Source: Papaver somniferum (Eukaryota; Streptophyta; Magnoliopsida; Ranunculales; Papaveraceae). From it: DNA of 64,000 bases. The notes under the pieces are model-generated. The model had not been told where the DNA came from. It saw only the letters and a program-made list of their open reading frames with translations, and did not search any database. Shown here one piece after another: positions 35,111 through 47,635 of the stretch; the stretch's first letter is position 1; every line of letters starts with the position of its first letter. The position numbers and the translations under genes were made by a program. The DNA is taken from positions 155,860,210-155,924,209 of the forward strand of contig NC_039359.1 of NCBI RefSeq assembly GCF_003573695.1. The letters are read 5' to 3'.

Positions 35111-35299
35111 CGCCTCTAAGTCGTTCAGATATGGCGCATCTAAACCATCCACCTGGCACTATCCAAATTCTCTTATATACTTTATAAATTGTGGTTAAAT
35201 CTGAAATTCATATATGCCAAAAATTCATATTATTATTAATAACACGGTAAAAAATGTTGAGCTTTGGTCTAACAGTTTGCAAAAAAAAATATTAAAGAG
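35111..35299. other. Short spacer before tandem copy 1
   Basis: AT-rich, no gene seen. Copy 1 of the transposon-gene region begins at about 35297 (GAGCATTTATCC), equivalent to 42702 in copy 2. Confidence 0.4.
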
Positions 35300-37294
35300 C
35301 ATTTATCCAAAAATCATCAGTTTTTCTTCAACTTTTTTGATGGTGGTGTCTCTGCATGCAATGGATCAGGTTGTGACATTCTCGACACGCCAAACCTTGT
35401 CTTCCTCTGTTTCCCATCTGAAAGTTGGTATGCCTTCTGCACAGTTGGTGCATATAACCTTGTTTGCGCCTTTTTAGTCTTCTGAGAAAGCTTTTCAGAG
35501 GCTACATGCATGACTCCCCGAATGTGAATTGACTTCTAGGTGATCCTCATTCAGTTTATCACTGTCCAATTTCTTCTCAAAATCTAAAACTGCTTCTGGT
35601 TGCTTATGAGGTTTTCCATGTTGTGGAGTTTCCTACAGCAAGAGATTAAATGTATTATATATATATATATATATTCTAAATCCAAGGCGAATTCGTCTGT
35701 CATATGAATTATTCGTCTGTCATATGAATTCTCAACAAGAGACAGACAAAAGTCATTTTTCCAACAATGTGATAAAGCCAACTTCACTAAAGGCCGCGCC
35801 ATTTTTCACAGCTGACGCCCATAATAAAATCTGTAACTAAATATAAATTTTCTAATTTACACTGGCATTCATGTTCCATTAGGTGTTAATATATTTCTAT
35901 CTCGTACTTATTCTTTAATCAAACTGAATACATGATTGATTTACGTAAAAAAATTTATATATTTGATTAACAAAGAAAAAGAGCTAAGAAACTAACCTTG
36001 TCATCAGAGATGGAACAATTATCTTTCGGCCATGCCACAAAACCATCTTTAGCTTCCCCTAATAACTTAAACTCACCACTTGGTTCCGTTAACACGAATG
36101 ATGGATCTATGACCTCCAGAATATTGGCAACATAACAGTGTTCAGGAAGCTCTTGTCGATGTATTTTCTGGTTAGGCACCTTAGAAAAAATACTGCCTAT
36201 AGCAACGACGTTTCCCCTAGATCCATACCAAAAGCCGTATTTTGCTTTCTGCGGAGATACGACATATGAACATCGTATAAAAAGAAGATGCTAGGATTAG
36301 TAATATAGATTTACGAAGAAAAAAAATAATAAAAAAAAATACTCCAGTAGATGTCTTAGCCATAGGTTCTACCACAGATGTGCACGACTTCTCTAGAGAT
36401 ATTGAAGGATTTGGTTGGGAATTACTGGTAGAGTTCTGCATAAGATTAGGAGATTGCTTCTTAGACCATGAATCCGAAGACACTGATGAATTGAATAGGT
36501 AACAAATATACAAGGTTCTCCAAAATATACCCTAGCATCCGGGATTCATATAGTTGATATCATATTTCAGACATATGGTTTAAGATCATGTAACTGGTTT
36601 AAGACAACAGACTTACTAATTTTAGTTTTAATCCCGAATATCCTCCTCGTCCTGTCTGATGTGGGAACTTGGATTGTGATATTTCCTTTGTTCCCTTCTC
36701 CGAATTTTTCTTGCAGAGGAAATAAAAATAATTTCATTAGTATGCTGGGATAGACAATAAGAACGAAACAAAAATTAGAAAAGGCAATGTGTATTCCATA
36801 CCATAAATATAGGCGATTCTAGTACATACTTAAGGTATTCGTCCCAGTCTTCTTGGTCCATTACCGTTTCGTACTTTCTGGGGAAAGTTTTTAATTTGTC
36901 AAGTCTTTCCAGGAAGGGTTTTACATGATTATTGTATAATTTCCTTCTGAAGTCCCGCAGCTGAACAACAAGACGCTTCACGACCGCTTGCTTATATTCA
37001 TGGGGCACCTCATAATGAAACTGCAATAATAACTAATTTATGTTCATCACAGACTCACAGTTCGACAACAAAAACGACGAATTGATAACCGCATATGCAT
37101 ACCAGAATTTCCTCCCACATATTTTGTTTTGTTGTTGCAGGGACTTCTTTCCAACATAAATGTTTTATGCCAACCATATCACGGGCCAAATAGCCTAGGT
37201 AACTACTGAATTCAATTTTATGGCCACCATCAGAATCCACCTCATCATCCCATTGGTCCTCCTCTGGGGGCACGTTGTAATCATCTTCTGCCAT
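35300..37294 (-). pseudogene. En/Spm (Ptta)-type transposon gene, copy 1, internally deleted
   Basis: Minus-strand exon pieces: ATG at 37294 (MAEDDYNVPPEEDQWDDE), then KIEFSSYLGYLARDMVGIKHLCWKEVP at 37055-37250, QFHYEVPHEYKQAVVKRL...FPRKYETVMDQEDWDEYL at 36775-37020, a KNSEKGTK...FPHQTGRGG segment near 36620-36720, a Ser-rich linker (36217-36513), one '-VAWP-' module (35967-36240), and a basic tail ending PPSKKLKKN near 35317. Compared with copy 2 it lacks the first half of exon 2, the coiled-coil exon and two of three modules (equivalent of about 43.9-46.5 kb). The order matches plant transposon proteins of the Ptta/En/Spm family (PF03004); it is not a functional gene. Confidence 0.7.
35690..35731. 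repeat. About 20-base tandem repeat next to a TA microsatellite
   Basis: ATTCGTCTGTCATATGA occurs twice in a row; copy 2 of the region (near 43110) has it once. A (TA)n run lies at about 35657-35674. Confidence 0.7.
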
Positions 37295-38881
37295 GACAAA
37301 AGCTGTGTAGGTACGTGCATCTCAGTTAGGAATTTGAGCTTATTTTGGAAAATATTAGCTAAACCTAACAGGATAGGCTACATGTGTTACACCTCTTTTC
37401 TATTATATGAAAAAAAATTAAACATGAACTCATTGATGCATGTAACTTGAGGCTAAAACATCACTGTAACACACAAAATATCCTCATGAATATTGTGTTA
37501 TCCACAAGCGAAAGGTACCGGTTAAACGGTCTTATATAACTTTTTGTTACAAAATCCAAGAGTACTAAAGCACCACATAATGATTATCCATTTTTAGTTG
37601 GAAGATGATAGTCAAATTGGCCAACTAGCAACATGGTATCATTAAAAGTGGCAACTTAAAATGCAGACGTTACAGGCTCGCCAAGTAACAGAGACTCAGA
37701 TGATTAAATCTTGAGAAGCCTTATATATATATATATGATTGACACAACATTGTCCATCAAAGTAGAGTTATATCTAAATCAAACCCAAACAATAACAAAA
37801 ACCCGAGAAAACAATTAGCATCGTTAAGTTTTGTAAAACCTAACTAACTAGTAAAGCCTAACTAAGTAACATGAAAGAAACATCCTTACCTAAGTCTTAT
37901 AATAGTTCATGCATGTAACTTAAGCCTAAAACAGTATTTTTGTAACAAAATAAAATCACCTCTCGTCGTCATTAACTTGTTCTTTGATACAGCCGAATAA
38001 AAACCCTAGTCATGCTTTAACTAGTAAACCTATAAGATTTAACATCTGATTCCATGAGATCGAACAAAAAATCTAACATCAGTTTAATATTCATTCGATA
38101 ATGGGTTGTATAAATAATACCAACAACAAAGATCGGGTCTGAAAAGGTAGGTTCCTTGTAAAGATTAGAGATAGTAAAAATAGAATAAAAACCCTAATCA
38201 TGCTTTAACTAGTAAACATATAAGAAGTAATAGAATAAAAACCCTAATCATGCTTTAACTAGTAAACCTATAAGATCTAACATATGATTCCATGAGATCG
38301 AATAAAAAATCTAACATCAATTTAATATTCGGTTGTAGAAATAACACCAACAACAAAGATCGAGTCTGAAGAGGTAGGTTCCTTGTAAAGATTAGAGATA
38401 GTAGCAGAATTGTCATTTCAAAGAGAGAATGAATCGAGTAATAAAAACTGAAAAAGTAGATCGAACTCATCTTTCTTTTTCTTTTTGGAGTTTAACCAAA
38501 CCATCAGGCGGGAATTGATTTTCCTTTTGAAATCATCCCGCCCAGTAAAATTCATTTTCATCGCACGCCAAACAAAAGATTTTTGGTTTTTTTCTTTTTT
38601 TATTTCCAATTTTTTGATGTATGACCAATATGGTTAGTTTCCTTTATTTATGAGAGAATATATCGTAGACAGTTATGATAAAATTGTTTCCCAAAATTTT
38701 CGAAATTTAGTTTCCTATCTCTAACCAACTCGAGAAAAGGCCATAGAAAAAAATTATTTTCCTATTTCGAATAATATTTTCCTTAAAATTTTTAACCTGG
38801 GTTGTATCCTGTATTATTCTTGGTTTAGGGAGGAAACGTATGAATTATTAGTGACACCTATGTAGGAAACGTATTCTTCTT
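37295..38881 (-). promoter_or_regulatory. Upstream region of transposon gene copy 1
   Basis: No gene. It corresponds to 47636-49260 in copy 2. It contains a diverged tandem duplication of a block with AAAAACCCTAATCATGCTTTAACTAG (near 37997 and 38175, again near 38236) and a hairpin with inverted GGCGGGA/TCCCGCC boxes at 38507-38542, conserved in copy 2. Confidence 0.5.
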
Positions 38882-39984
38882 ATCATACAGTTTTTTTTTA
38901 ATAGGAAAGATTAAATATATTGATAAGCAAGCTTACATATTGTTTTTATCCTGTTGAATCAGAAGATTGATCCATACAGGCAGATTATTAAACCAACAAA
39001 AGCAAATTGTTTGAGTTCTTGCATACTTTGCTATAGAGTCTGCAATATGATTTGCATCCCTATGGGCATAAGTGCAAACCCAAGAATCAAAATAACTTAA
39101 TATAACTAATGCATCATGGATTAAATTATATATTGTCCATTTAATTGTTGTAGCCTTCCCATTCACAGCTGCTATAACATTTTGACAAACTCCTTCCAAG
39201 TGAATTTTTCGCCATCCCTTACTGTGAGCCCATTGTACTGCTTCTAGGAGAGAATGCGCTTCAGCTTGCTCTGGATCAATGGCTAGAGATGCACCTCCTC
39301 GCAGTCCATGGTTGTTTCCTGCAGAATCTCTACAAATCAGTCCACATCCTGATAACACAGTTTTATCAATATAGGAAGCATCAAAATTGAATTTGTATAT
39401 ATCATCTATAGGAGCCTTCCAGTTCTTATCAATTATTCTCAAAAAACTGTTGCTACTAGTTTGCATACTTTTAGCCCTTTTCCAGTCTTCAATCTCCCTG
39501 ACAATATTGTATATATAATTTGAGTACAAATTGCTGGCCCCACATTGAAAGTTAGGCCAAAAGCTTGAATTCTAGAGCTTCTGGCCTAAATTTGATGTGT
39601 TAGTTTGTGGAGATACTTTTAGGGATTTTTCAGTGGGATGCTGTACAAGAGTTTACAAAGAGTAGGCTGTCCAAGCTTAGAAGATTCTTCCAAAAAAACT
39701 TGGAAGAAGTAAGCAACAAATAATTCTAAGTTTGTTCAACCGGCAAACAACATAAGTCGGGCAGCAATCACAGAACAAATCGATAGGTACTGATCCATCT
39801 CTTTATAGAATTATACTGAAGTTATGTACTACTACAGTTGATGGCACCAAATGCACGTTCCTGTCACTAGGTTGAAGATTGCAAATATGTGAGTAATATT
39901 GTTCTGGCACCAATTGATGATTTACATTTTTTCGGGAGGGTCAATACTACTTTTCGATTGTTTGATCTTATTAATGTTGTTTCA

Positions 39985-40400
39985 GAAATTTGCCAAAGCC
40001 TGTGGAGTTGAAGCACGGGCAATAAGGATATTGATAATTGGTCCTGCTATGGGAGGTTTCCTTGCTGAGGCATCTCAGAAGAAATATATCCTCGCATGTG
40101 AATACTTTTTTTTTTTTTGGTAGGAGTAAGAACCAATTGTTTCCACAGATGTTAATGAATTATTGCTCTTCTAGCCTGCAGTGAAATATCCGACTATATT
40201 CACAAAGGATTCTCTGTTTGCAAGGTACGAATTATTACATGCATATGCTTTAGTGAACCAGATCAGGATTTGCTGTGATTTTTCGATATTTTCTAATATT
40301 CCGAACATAAGTACTGCAGATTTTTGTACTTCTTACTCTGCCTATGTATATCTATATGGAAAGTAGCTACAATTATGGCCTGTTTATGGATTCCGCTATG
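39985..40400 (+). pseudogene. Captured ZIFL-type MFS transporter exons
   Basis: Three exon-like pieces on the plus strand inside the Helitron: one ending IIGPAMGGFLAE (to about 40069), PAVKYPTIFTKDSLFAR (about 40174-40224), and after a 95-base GT-AG intron (40225-40319) FLYFLLCLCISIWK then ACLWIP (40320-40400). The splice joins in frame. The order GPAxGGFLA, PAxKYPxIF, SLFxRFxYFLxCL is that of zinc-induced facilitator-like transporters, here covering about two membrane helices. The first piece has a stop and a frameshift upstream. It is a fragment, not a gene. Confidence 0.75.
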
Positions 40401-41079
40401 CATTTTTTTAAGTCCTTGCTTTCATGCAATTACACTCTATATATATAACTTCTCGAGAAGTTCAGAAAAGAAATTTCGTTTATGTAATAGTAAACCGGTA
40501 ATCTCCAATCCCTTCTAATTTGATCGCGTTTATGTAATTTCATATTGTGATCGGGAACGTCGTACAAGCATAAAAAACAAATGAGGAATCCCATGGGACG
40601 GGTACCATTCAAAAGACACAAGAAAATTGTGAGACGGTGAAAGCCTTTTTAGGACTCGGCTGTTAAATTGTTGTGTATTATGTTTTCTCACTTCATAATA
40701 CGGCCTACGGTAACTTAACAGAAGAAGACCGTCATATGTTTTAGTGTTTGAATTATGCCTTCTTAATAAAATTTTATTTTATGTGAATGTTTTCGACAGA
40801 TCACTATTAAAGTACACTCATTTTTGTGAACAAGTAATCGGTCAACTGTAGTAATTGTGTAACTTTTGTCACCATGTCTGTCCCTCCACTCTAAACAAAT
40901 TGTATACCTTCTGGGATGTTCTAGGTTGTGGACTAAAGAATATGTGGTGCTCTTGGGTTTTGTTGAATTTTTGAGGTGAGTTCTATCTAATTATGTGTTT
41001 ATATTAACTCGACGCAATTTCTCCCGCAGTCTTACATGTAACCCGATCAGTGATAATCATTTTGGTGTATTTTTATTTT

Positions 41080-41200
41080 AGAAGGTGCGAAGGCTACTTT
41101 GAGTCTTGCAAGAACAAGGCTTGGGTACTATCCAGCTAGGATGCCGCCATCAAACACTGCAATTGCTCATGTTAACAAGATTGAATTAGTTTAGCAACTC
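41080..41200 (+). other. Unrecognised gene-like fragment in the Helitron
   Basis: A T-rich stretch ending TTTTAG precedes an open segment reading GAKATLSLARTRLGYYPARMPPSNTA and ending at TAG near 41190. It looks like a captured last exon; I do not recognise the family. Confidence 0.25.
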
Positions 41201-42490
41201 CTAGAAATATTAGACACTAGATCCAAGTTATGCAGGAATATTTGAGGATTTCCATTATTGTATTACCAAAAATTTTGTATGTCAAGCCTCCTGCCAATAC
41301 ACAAGTATTAATGAAGAACAATGCCACTCCTATCAACACCTCCATTGTTCTTCCCAATTGTCACCTTAGATTTTATTAATTTAAATTATCATAGAACTGT
41401 GGTTTAAAGATGGCTAGCATTTTTTTTTTTGTTTTCCTTCTCAATATTTTTCAGCAGAAAAAGGTTGAAAGACTACTAAGTAGGGAGCAGACTACATTTG
41501 TTGTATGCAACCTGTAATGAGTGCAACATCAAATTAACATGTCTCATGAACTAAATCCTGTGTAACGCACGGGAAAGACACTAGTTGTTTATAACAAAGT
41601 TACTGTTAAATGGTTTTTTTTCAAAAACTGTATCACATCTAGCCTTCCAGGTTAGCCACAAAATGAAACTGGCACTCTCATACAGACTAAAATTCTTGGG
41701 CATACCATTGTTTGCCTTTAGAGAGAAACCACTTATCCAATTTTGTAAGTCTAGACCCTGGAGGATAGTAGATAATATAGAGTCTACTGAATCCCATATA
41801 TGTCTGACATGATGACAATCAAAGAACAGATGTTGAATAGTTTCAGGGTTACCACTACAAATAACACATCTACTATCTTTATGTTTAGTGAACCTAGCAA
41901 GTCTATGTTTAGTAGTAATGCAACCACGTAGGAATTTCCATATAAAATACTGAATTCTGGGAGGTAGCTTATATCTCCAAAAGGATTTCCAGCAGATGTC
42001 TATGTTGTTCTTAGTTGGATTAGTAGCTAAGTTTTCATTCAAGATGGCATTGTAAGCAGATTTTATAGTAAACATTTCATTGCTGGAAGGCTCCCATCTC
42101 AGCTTATCTTTACCTGCAATAGGAATTCTTATGTCAGTAATCCTTTTAACAGTATCTTCATCAAACAAAGCATTCAAAATATCAGAATTCCAAGACTTAA
42201 AGTCTTGCTCAATGAGATGATTCAAAGTTTTCATATTAAAAGAGCTAAAATGACTATCTGGAGGTCTGTGCATATTTGGAATCCAAGTATCTTTCCAAAT
42301 TTGCACAGAAGTACCATCACCTATCTCCTATATGTAGTGTCTTTTAATTATATTCAAACCTGTGCATATGCCTTGCCAAATCCAAGACCCTTGTTTGTTC
42401 ACAATATCAGTTAAAGGATTAACAGCATGAAAATATTTTTCCTTCATAATAACAGCCCATGGTTCATCTGGATTGGTAACCAATCATACA

Positions 42491-42701
42491 ATAAGCTACT
42501 AAAGATAAATAAACTAAACCCATCCATTTTCATGTTCATCATTTTCAGAAAACATAAAAATTCAGCGTGAATCATTCATCACATAAATGTCAACCTATCT
42601 ATCAGCGTAAAAAGCATGCATCTAGTGCAGTACTTACAGAATACGTAAACTAAAAGTTCACACATCAAAAACTCTGTTTAAAAAAGAAAAGAACTTGTTA
42701 G
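42491..42701. repeat. End segment of tandem copy 1 (resumes after the LINE)
   Basis: 42491-42700 matches 49271-49495 closely (AAGATAAATAAACTAAACCC, CACATAAATGTCAACCTATC, GCATCTAGTGCAGTACTTA). It is the part of copy 1 to the right of the LINE insertion and marks the boundary to copy 2. Confidence 0.8.
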
Positions 42702-43055
42702 ATGAGAATTTATCCAAAAATCATCAGTTTTTCTTCAACTTTTTTGATGGTGGTGTCTCTGCATGCAATGGATCAGGTTGTGACATTCTCGACGTGCCAA
42801 ACCTTGTCCTCCTCTGGTGCGCAGCTCAAAGTTGCAATGCCTTCTGCACAGTTGGTACATATAACCTTCCCTGCGCCTTTTTAGTCTTCTGAGAAATCTT
42901 TTCAGAGGTTGCATGACTCCCCTAATGTGGATTGACTGCTAGGTGCTCCTCATTCAGTTTTTCACTGTCAAATTTCTTCTGAGAAGCTAAAACTGGTTCT
43001 GGTTGCTCATGAGGTTTTCCATGCTGTGGAGTTTCCTGCAGCAAGAGATTAAATG

Positions 43056-43095
<40 letters not shown>

Positions 43096-46000
43096 TAAAT
43101 CCAAGGAGAATTCGTTTGTCATGTGAATTCTCAACAAGAGACAGACAAAAGTCATTTTTCCAACAATGTAATAAAGCCAACTTCACTGAAGGCCGCGACA
43201 TTTTTCACAGCTGACGCCCATAATAAAATCTGTAACCAAATATCAATTTTCAAATTTACACTGGCATTCATGTTCCATTAGGTGTTAATATATTTCTATC
43301 TCGTACTTATTCTTTAATCAAACTGAATACACAATTTATGTAAAACTATTTATATACTTGATTAACAAAGCAAAATAGCTAAGAAACTAACCTTGTCATC
43401 AGAGATGGAACAGTTATCTTTCGGCCATACCACAAAACCATCTTTAGCTTCCCCTAATAACTTAAACTCACCACTTGGTTCGGTTAACACGAACGATGGA
43501 ACTATAACCTCCTGAATATTGACAGCATAACATTTACTAGGAAGATCTCGTCCATGTATTTTATGGTTAGGCACCATAGGTAAAATACTGCCTCTAGCAA
43601 CGACGTTTCCCCTAGATCCATTCCAAAAGTCGTATGTTGCTTTCTGCGGAGATACGACATATGAACATCATATAAAAAGAAGATGCTAGAATTAGCAATA
43701 TAGATTTACGAAGAAAAAAATTCAAAAAAAAACATACTCCATTAGATGTCTTATCCAGATGTTCTTCCGTAGATGTGCACGACTTCTCTAGAGATATTGA
43801 AGGATTTGGTTGGGAATTACTGGTAGAGTTCTGCATAAGATTAGGAGACTGCTTCTTAGATCCATCAGAAGGGTTGCTACGTGAAGGAGACTTCCGCAGA
43901 GAAGTAGTTGGTTGTGAATTACTGGTAGGGTTCTGCATAAGATTAAAAGAGTTATTAGTTACTTTTGAAGTTACACGTGTTTTTATTTTTCTAGGTTCTC
44001 TAATTTACACTTGGATCGGTGATTCATATAATTGATAGACTGGTTTATGTATATTCGACTTACAAATCAAACAAGCCAAGCAAATAACCTTCTTAGCAGG
44101 CTCGGAAAACTGAACACCATACTTTGGCCAAGGAATCGCTTTTCCAAAAGTTTTCCCTAATGTTTCCATACCAGCAAATCGTACGGGTAGACAGAAATTC
44201 GGTTTTATTACTTCATCAATCAGGATTTTGTGGCAATCAAACTCCAACCCATCCTTTCCATTTAATTGTTGTTTTCCTGTTAACAGAAAAGCTCTACCTC
44301 TAGCAAGGATGTTTGCCTTAGACAGCTCGTCAAAAAGGTTGCACCTTCTACCCTGCGGAAATATATGGCATATGAACATCTTCAAGCGAAAACTTCAAAA
44401 AAAATTGAGATTTAAAATGCATGTAAAAATAAAACATATACGGGAGAAACTGATTTAGTTGTCGTGATCTCAGATTGGCTCCGACTAGGTGGTTCTTTTG
44501 ATGTCACATCCAGAGTAGGTTTCCCCGAATTTTGTTGACTTACCTGCAGCAGTAGAGTAATATTTTATATTCGGTGACAAATATGCCAAATTCCACCGTG
44601 AATGCGAAGACACGGATGAATAGGTAATAAATATACAAGGTTCTCCATAATACACCCTAGCATCCATGATTCATATAGTAGTTGATAGCATATTTCAGAC
44701 TCATATGGTCTTAAGATCATGTAACTGGTTTAAAACACATACCTTCGGAACTTTTTCAGATATTGCGATACGAGATTGGCTTCTGTTGAGTAGATCCGGT
44801 GATTTCACATCCTCAGAATGTTTTGGTTGACTTACCTGCATCAGAAAATTGAAATAAAAGTTATACCTTGTTTTTGCAGTGAAACCATTTAAGCAAAATG
44901 CACAAATGACTCACAATCAAATAGCTAACCACATATCTCGTTCTATAAGGTTCTCTAAAATATACACTAACGTCCGTGATTCATATAGATGATAACATAT
45001 TCGTCTCTTATATCAAACAAGATATGTATATAAAACTGGTTTGTCTAAAAACATATCCAATGAGTTAATAAAGCAAACAAGCATAGCAACCAACCTTTTG
45101 ATCCAAGATGGTTTGATTTGATGGCCAACGAATTTCAGCATCACCAACATCTTTAAAGTTTTTATCCCAGAAGATGTGCCAAAGGGTAATTTGATGGTTT
45201 CATTTAGTACTTCACTAACCATGACGCTATAGCATGTAACCTCACCCGTCATTCCTAACTTCATGTTATAAGATACCTTCTTTGAAGAGTAAGCTCTACC
45301 AATGGCAACAATGTTGTCCTTTTCTCCAAACCAAAGTTTGCATCATGTGCCTGCAGAAACACAAGGAGCGTGAGAGATAGTAAATGGAAGATTCAAAATT
45401 TAAACGCGTTGGAAAACCATACATCAATGGTAACTTTTTCAGATGGCACATTCTGAGATTCCCCAGTGGATGAAGGAGACGAAGACTTCTTTTTTGACAC
45501 TAAAGACGGCTGGGATTCAGTAGAAACGGTCGGCGTTTTAGTACAAGGAGAGACCCGCTTCGCGGACCCTTTGGTGCTTTCAGATGACTTCTGCGAACCA
45601 GATTTCCCATGTTTTTTTTGAAGTTGCTTAACTGATTCTGGACCTATGTTATTCTTAGATCGATTGGAGGCGTTGATAGGTCCTGCATCCTGTGACTGTA
45701 GTTGAACACATTGTTTGAAAAAATCAGATACTGTGCCAATTTTTTCAAAAACTTAGACAATCTAATCAAAACTCGGTTCACTTGCCTCTCCTCCAGACTT
45801 GCTGATACTGTTGCCCACAATTTTCGTAATGTCGACTCCTTGAGATAACAAGTTATTTGTCAATCTCTGATACACGTTTTTAGTAGACTCTAATTCTTTC
45901 TCCTTAGCTTTCAGCTTTTCACGCAGTTCATCGTTCTCTTCCGAGTGTCTTGGTTTTCTTCCATTTGGAAAGTAAAGGGTTGCCGTCACTCCAAAGCAAG

Positions 46001-47635
46001 CCCCCTTGACACGTCCACCCTTATCCGGGCCGATAGCAACTGTTAGGGCATCCTCGTTATGACCAACCGTTAGAGTTCCCTCTCGAATCATCTTCTGCTT
46101 CTCTTCCTGTTCAAATAATGTGTTAAATTCTGATTTAAACCTTGCGCAATTACTGTGCACTTACTTTGGTTAAAAACATGAGGACTGTAAAGTTTCTGTT
46201 TTCTCACAACTTCAGATGTCTTCTTCCTGACAAACTCATCTGGAACAATTCCGTCTTTGTTTTCGCGTGCTCTTGCCCACATGAAGCACCGTTCTTCAAG
46301 ATATTCTTCGGCAACATTTCCGCTTTGGACCTAGTAGTTACCAGAAACAAGTAATGATTTACATCCGCACAGATATTAACTGTGTAAAACAGAAAACCTA
46401 TTCCAAAACGTCTAATGTGACAAAATTACAAATTGGTGTAAGAGGACATATCCCTATATTGTTTTAATTTTCTGCATATATGAGACACGCAACACGACAT
46501 ACAAAACAGAAGTATCTGATATGGCCGGTTTTACTGTGCAGTGTATAATAAATAAGACAACATACTTACTAATTTTAGTTTTAATCCCAAGTATCCTCCT
46601 CGTCCCGTCCGATGTGGGAACTTGGATTGTGATATTGCCTTTTTTCCCCTCTCCGAATTTTTCTTGCAGAGGAAATAAAAATAATTTCATTAGTATGTTG
46701 GGATAGACAATAAGAACTAAACACAAAATCAGAAAAAGCAATGTGTATTCCATACCTTAAATATAGCCGATTTTAGTACATGATTAAGGTAATTGTCCCA
46801 GTTCTCTTGGTCCATTACCGTTTCGTACTTTTTGGGGAAAGTTCTTAGTTTGTGCGGCATTTCCAGGAAGGGTTTTACATGATTGTTGTACAATTTCCTT
46901 CTGAAGTCCCGCAGCTGAACAGGTAGACGCTTCATGAACGCTTTCTTATATTCATGGGGCACCTCATAATGAAACTGCAATAACTAATCTATGTTCATCA
47001 CAGACTCACAGTTCGACAACAAAAACGACGAAATGATAACTTCATATGCGTACCAGAATTTTCTCCCACATATTTTCTTTTGTTGTTGAAGGGACTTCCT
47101 TCCAACATAAATGTTTTATGCCAACCATATCACGGACCAAATAGCCTAGGTAACTATTGAATTCAATTCTATGGTTACCAATAGGCCGGAACATTTTGTC
47201 AAATTCAATATCCCTTCTTTTGGCATCTTTTATCGATAAGTCTCTATGCAGCTTCAACATTCTTGTCATTCCCCTCTACTTTATGATCACTTTTGTAGAG
47301 TCTTCTTGTTGTGGCTTCTTTTATGCTTCTGGAGCATTTTCCAATTCTTTTCCTTCTAACACCTCCAAATCATCATTTTCGGAATCTTATGACTCAGGAA
47401 ATAACCGAAGAAACATATGAAACCATGTGATGTTTAAGTAGAAACAAGTAAGTACAAGGTTTCGCACATTTCCTGTTAAGTCTTCAAATCTAGCAGTGTG
47501 GAGCATATCTCCACCATCATCGTCATCTGATTGTACAATGTCATCATGACTCTCATATAAATCCACCGTTTCTTCATCAGAATCCCCCTCACAATCTGAT
47601 TCCCTCCATTGGTCGTAATCATCATCTTCTGCCAT
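42702..47635 (-). pseudogene. En/Spm (Ptta)-type transposon gene, copy 2, fuller but broken
   Basis: ATG at 47635 starts an acidic exon (MAEDDDYDQWRESDCEGDSD). Exon 2 (about 47050-47390) holds two stops, then MTRMLKLHRDLS...FRPIGNHRIEFNSYLGYLVRDMVGIKHLCWKEVP. Next come QFHYEVPHEYKKAFMKRL (46729-46980), the PHRTGRGG segment (46560-46690), WARARENKDGIVPDEFVRKK (46088-46282), and ALTVAIGPDKGGRVKGACFGVT with a coiled coil (ENDELREKLKAKEKELES, 45762-46160). Three diverged modules of pattern RGxxxxARGxxF...EVIxPxFxLP...LGxAxxxxxWP follow (about 45060-45340, 44040-44385, 43400-43640), separated by Ser/Pro/Lys-rich linkers, then a basic tail near 42720-42990. This is the layout of plant Ptta/En/Spm-associated proteins; frameshifts and stops mean it is not intact. 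Confidence 0.72.
43058..43093. repeat. (TA)n microsatellite
   Basis: An almost pure TA run of about 36 bases in an intron-like position; the same run in copy 1 (35657-35674) is about half as long. Confidence 0.95.

Larger units (their letters stand above)
39493..41585 (+). mobile_element. Helitron, 2093 bp, inserted in the LINE
   Basis: It starts TCTCCCTGACAATATTG and ends with a hairpin CCTGTG-TAACG-CACGGG (41557-41573), seven bases, then CTAGT (41581-41585). It is inserted between A39492 and T41586, the expected A/T target. Joining these two bases restores an open LINE frame across the site (F-V-I-N-I-E-D-W-K). Its first 100 bases match the larger Helitron at 25740. No Rep/helicase is present, so it is non-autonomous. 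It carries a captured transporter fragment (39985-40400). Confidence 0.85.
38882..42490 (-). mobile_element. LINE insertion (5'-truncated) with target-site duplication
   Basis: The LINE lies at about 38891-42482 on the minus strand. Its poly(A) tail is the T-run 38891-38899, and ATCATACA flanks it at 38882-38889 and 42483-42490. The undisturbed site is seen in copy 2 at 49261-49275 (AATCATACAGTAAGCT). The LINE carries a zinc-binding reverse transcriptase C-terminus (41581-42306: WKSFWRYKLPPRIQYFIWKF; CVICSGNPETIQHLFFDC) and an RNase H domain (38933-39500: YKFNFDASYIDKTVLSGCGL, DPEQAEAHSLLEAVQWA, DANHIADSIAKYA). It is interrupted by a Helitron at 39493-41585. A TAG replaces a conserved Trp at about 42331. 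Confidence 0.88.

Noticed and set aside
38418..38609. Conserved minus frame of about 63 codons present in both tandem copies (also 48801-48989)
   Set aside because: Its first codon is not ATG, it lies in the promoter region, and the two copies differ by an indel. Conservation is explained by the duplication.
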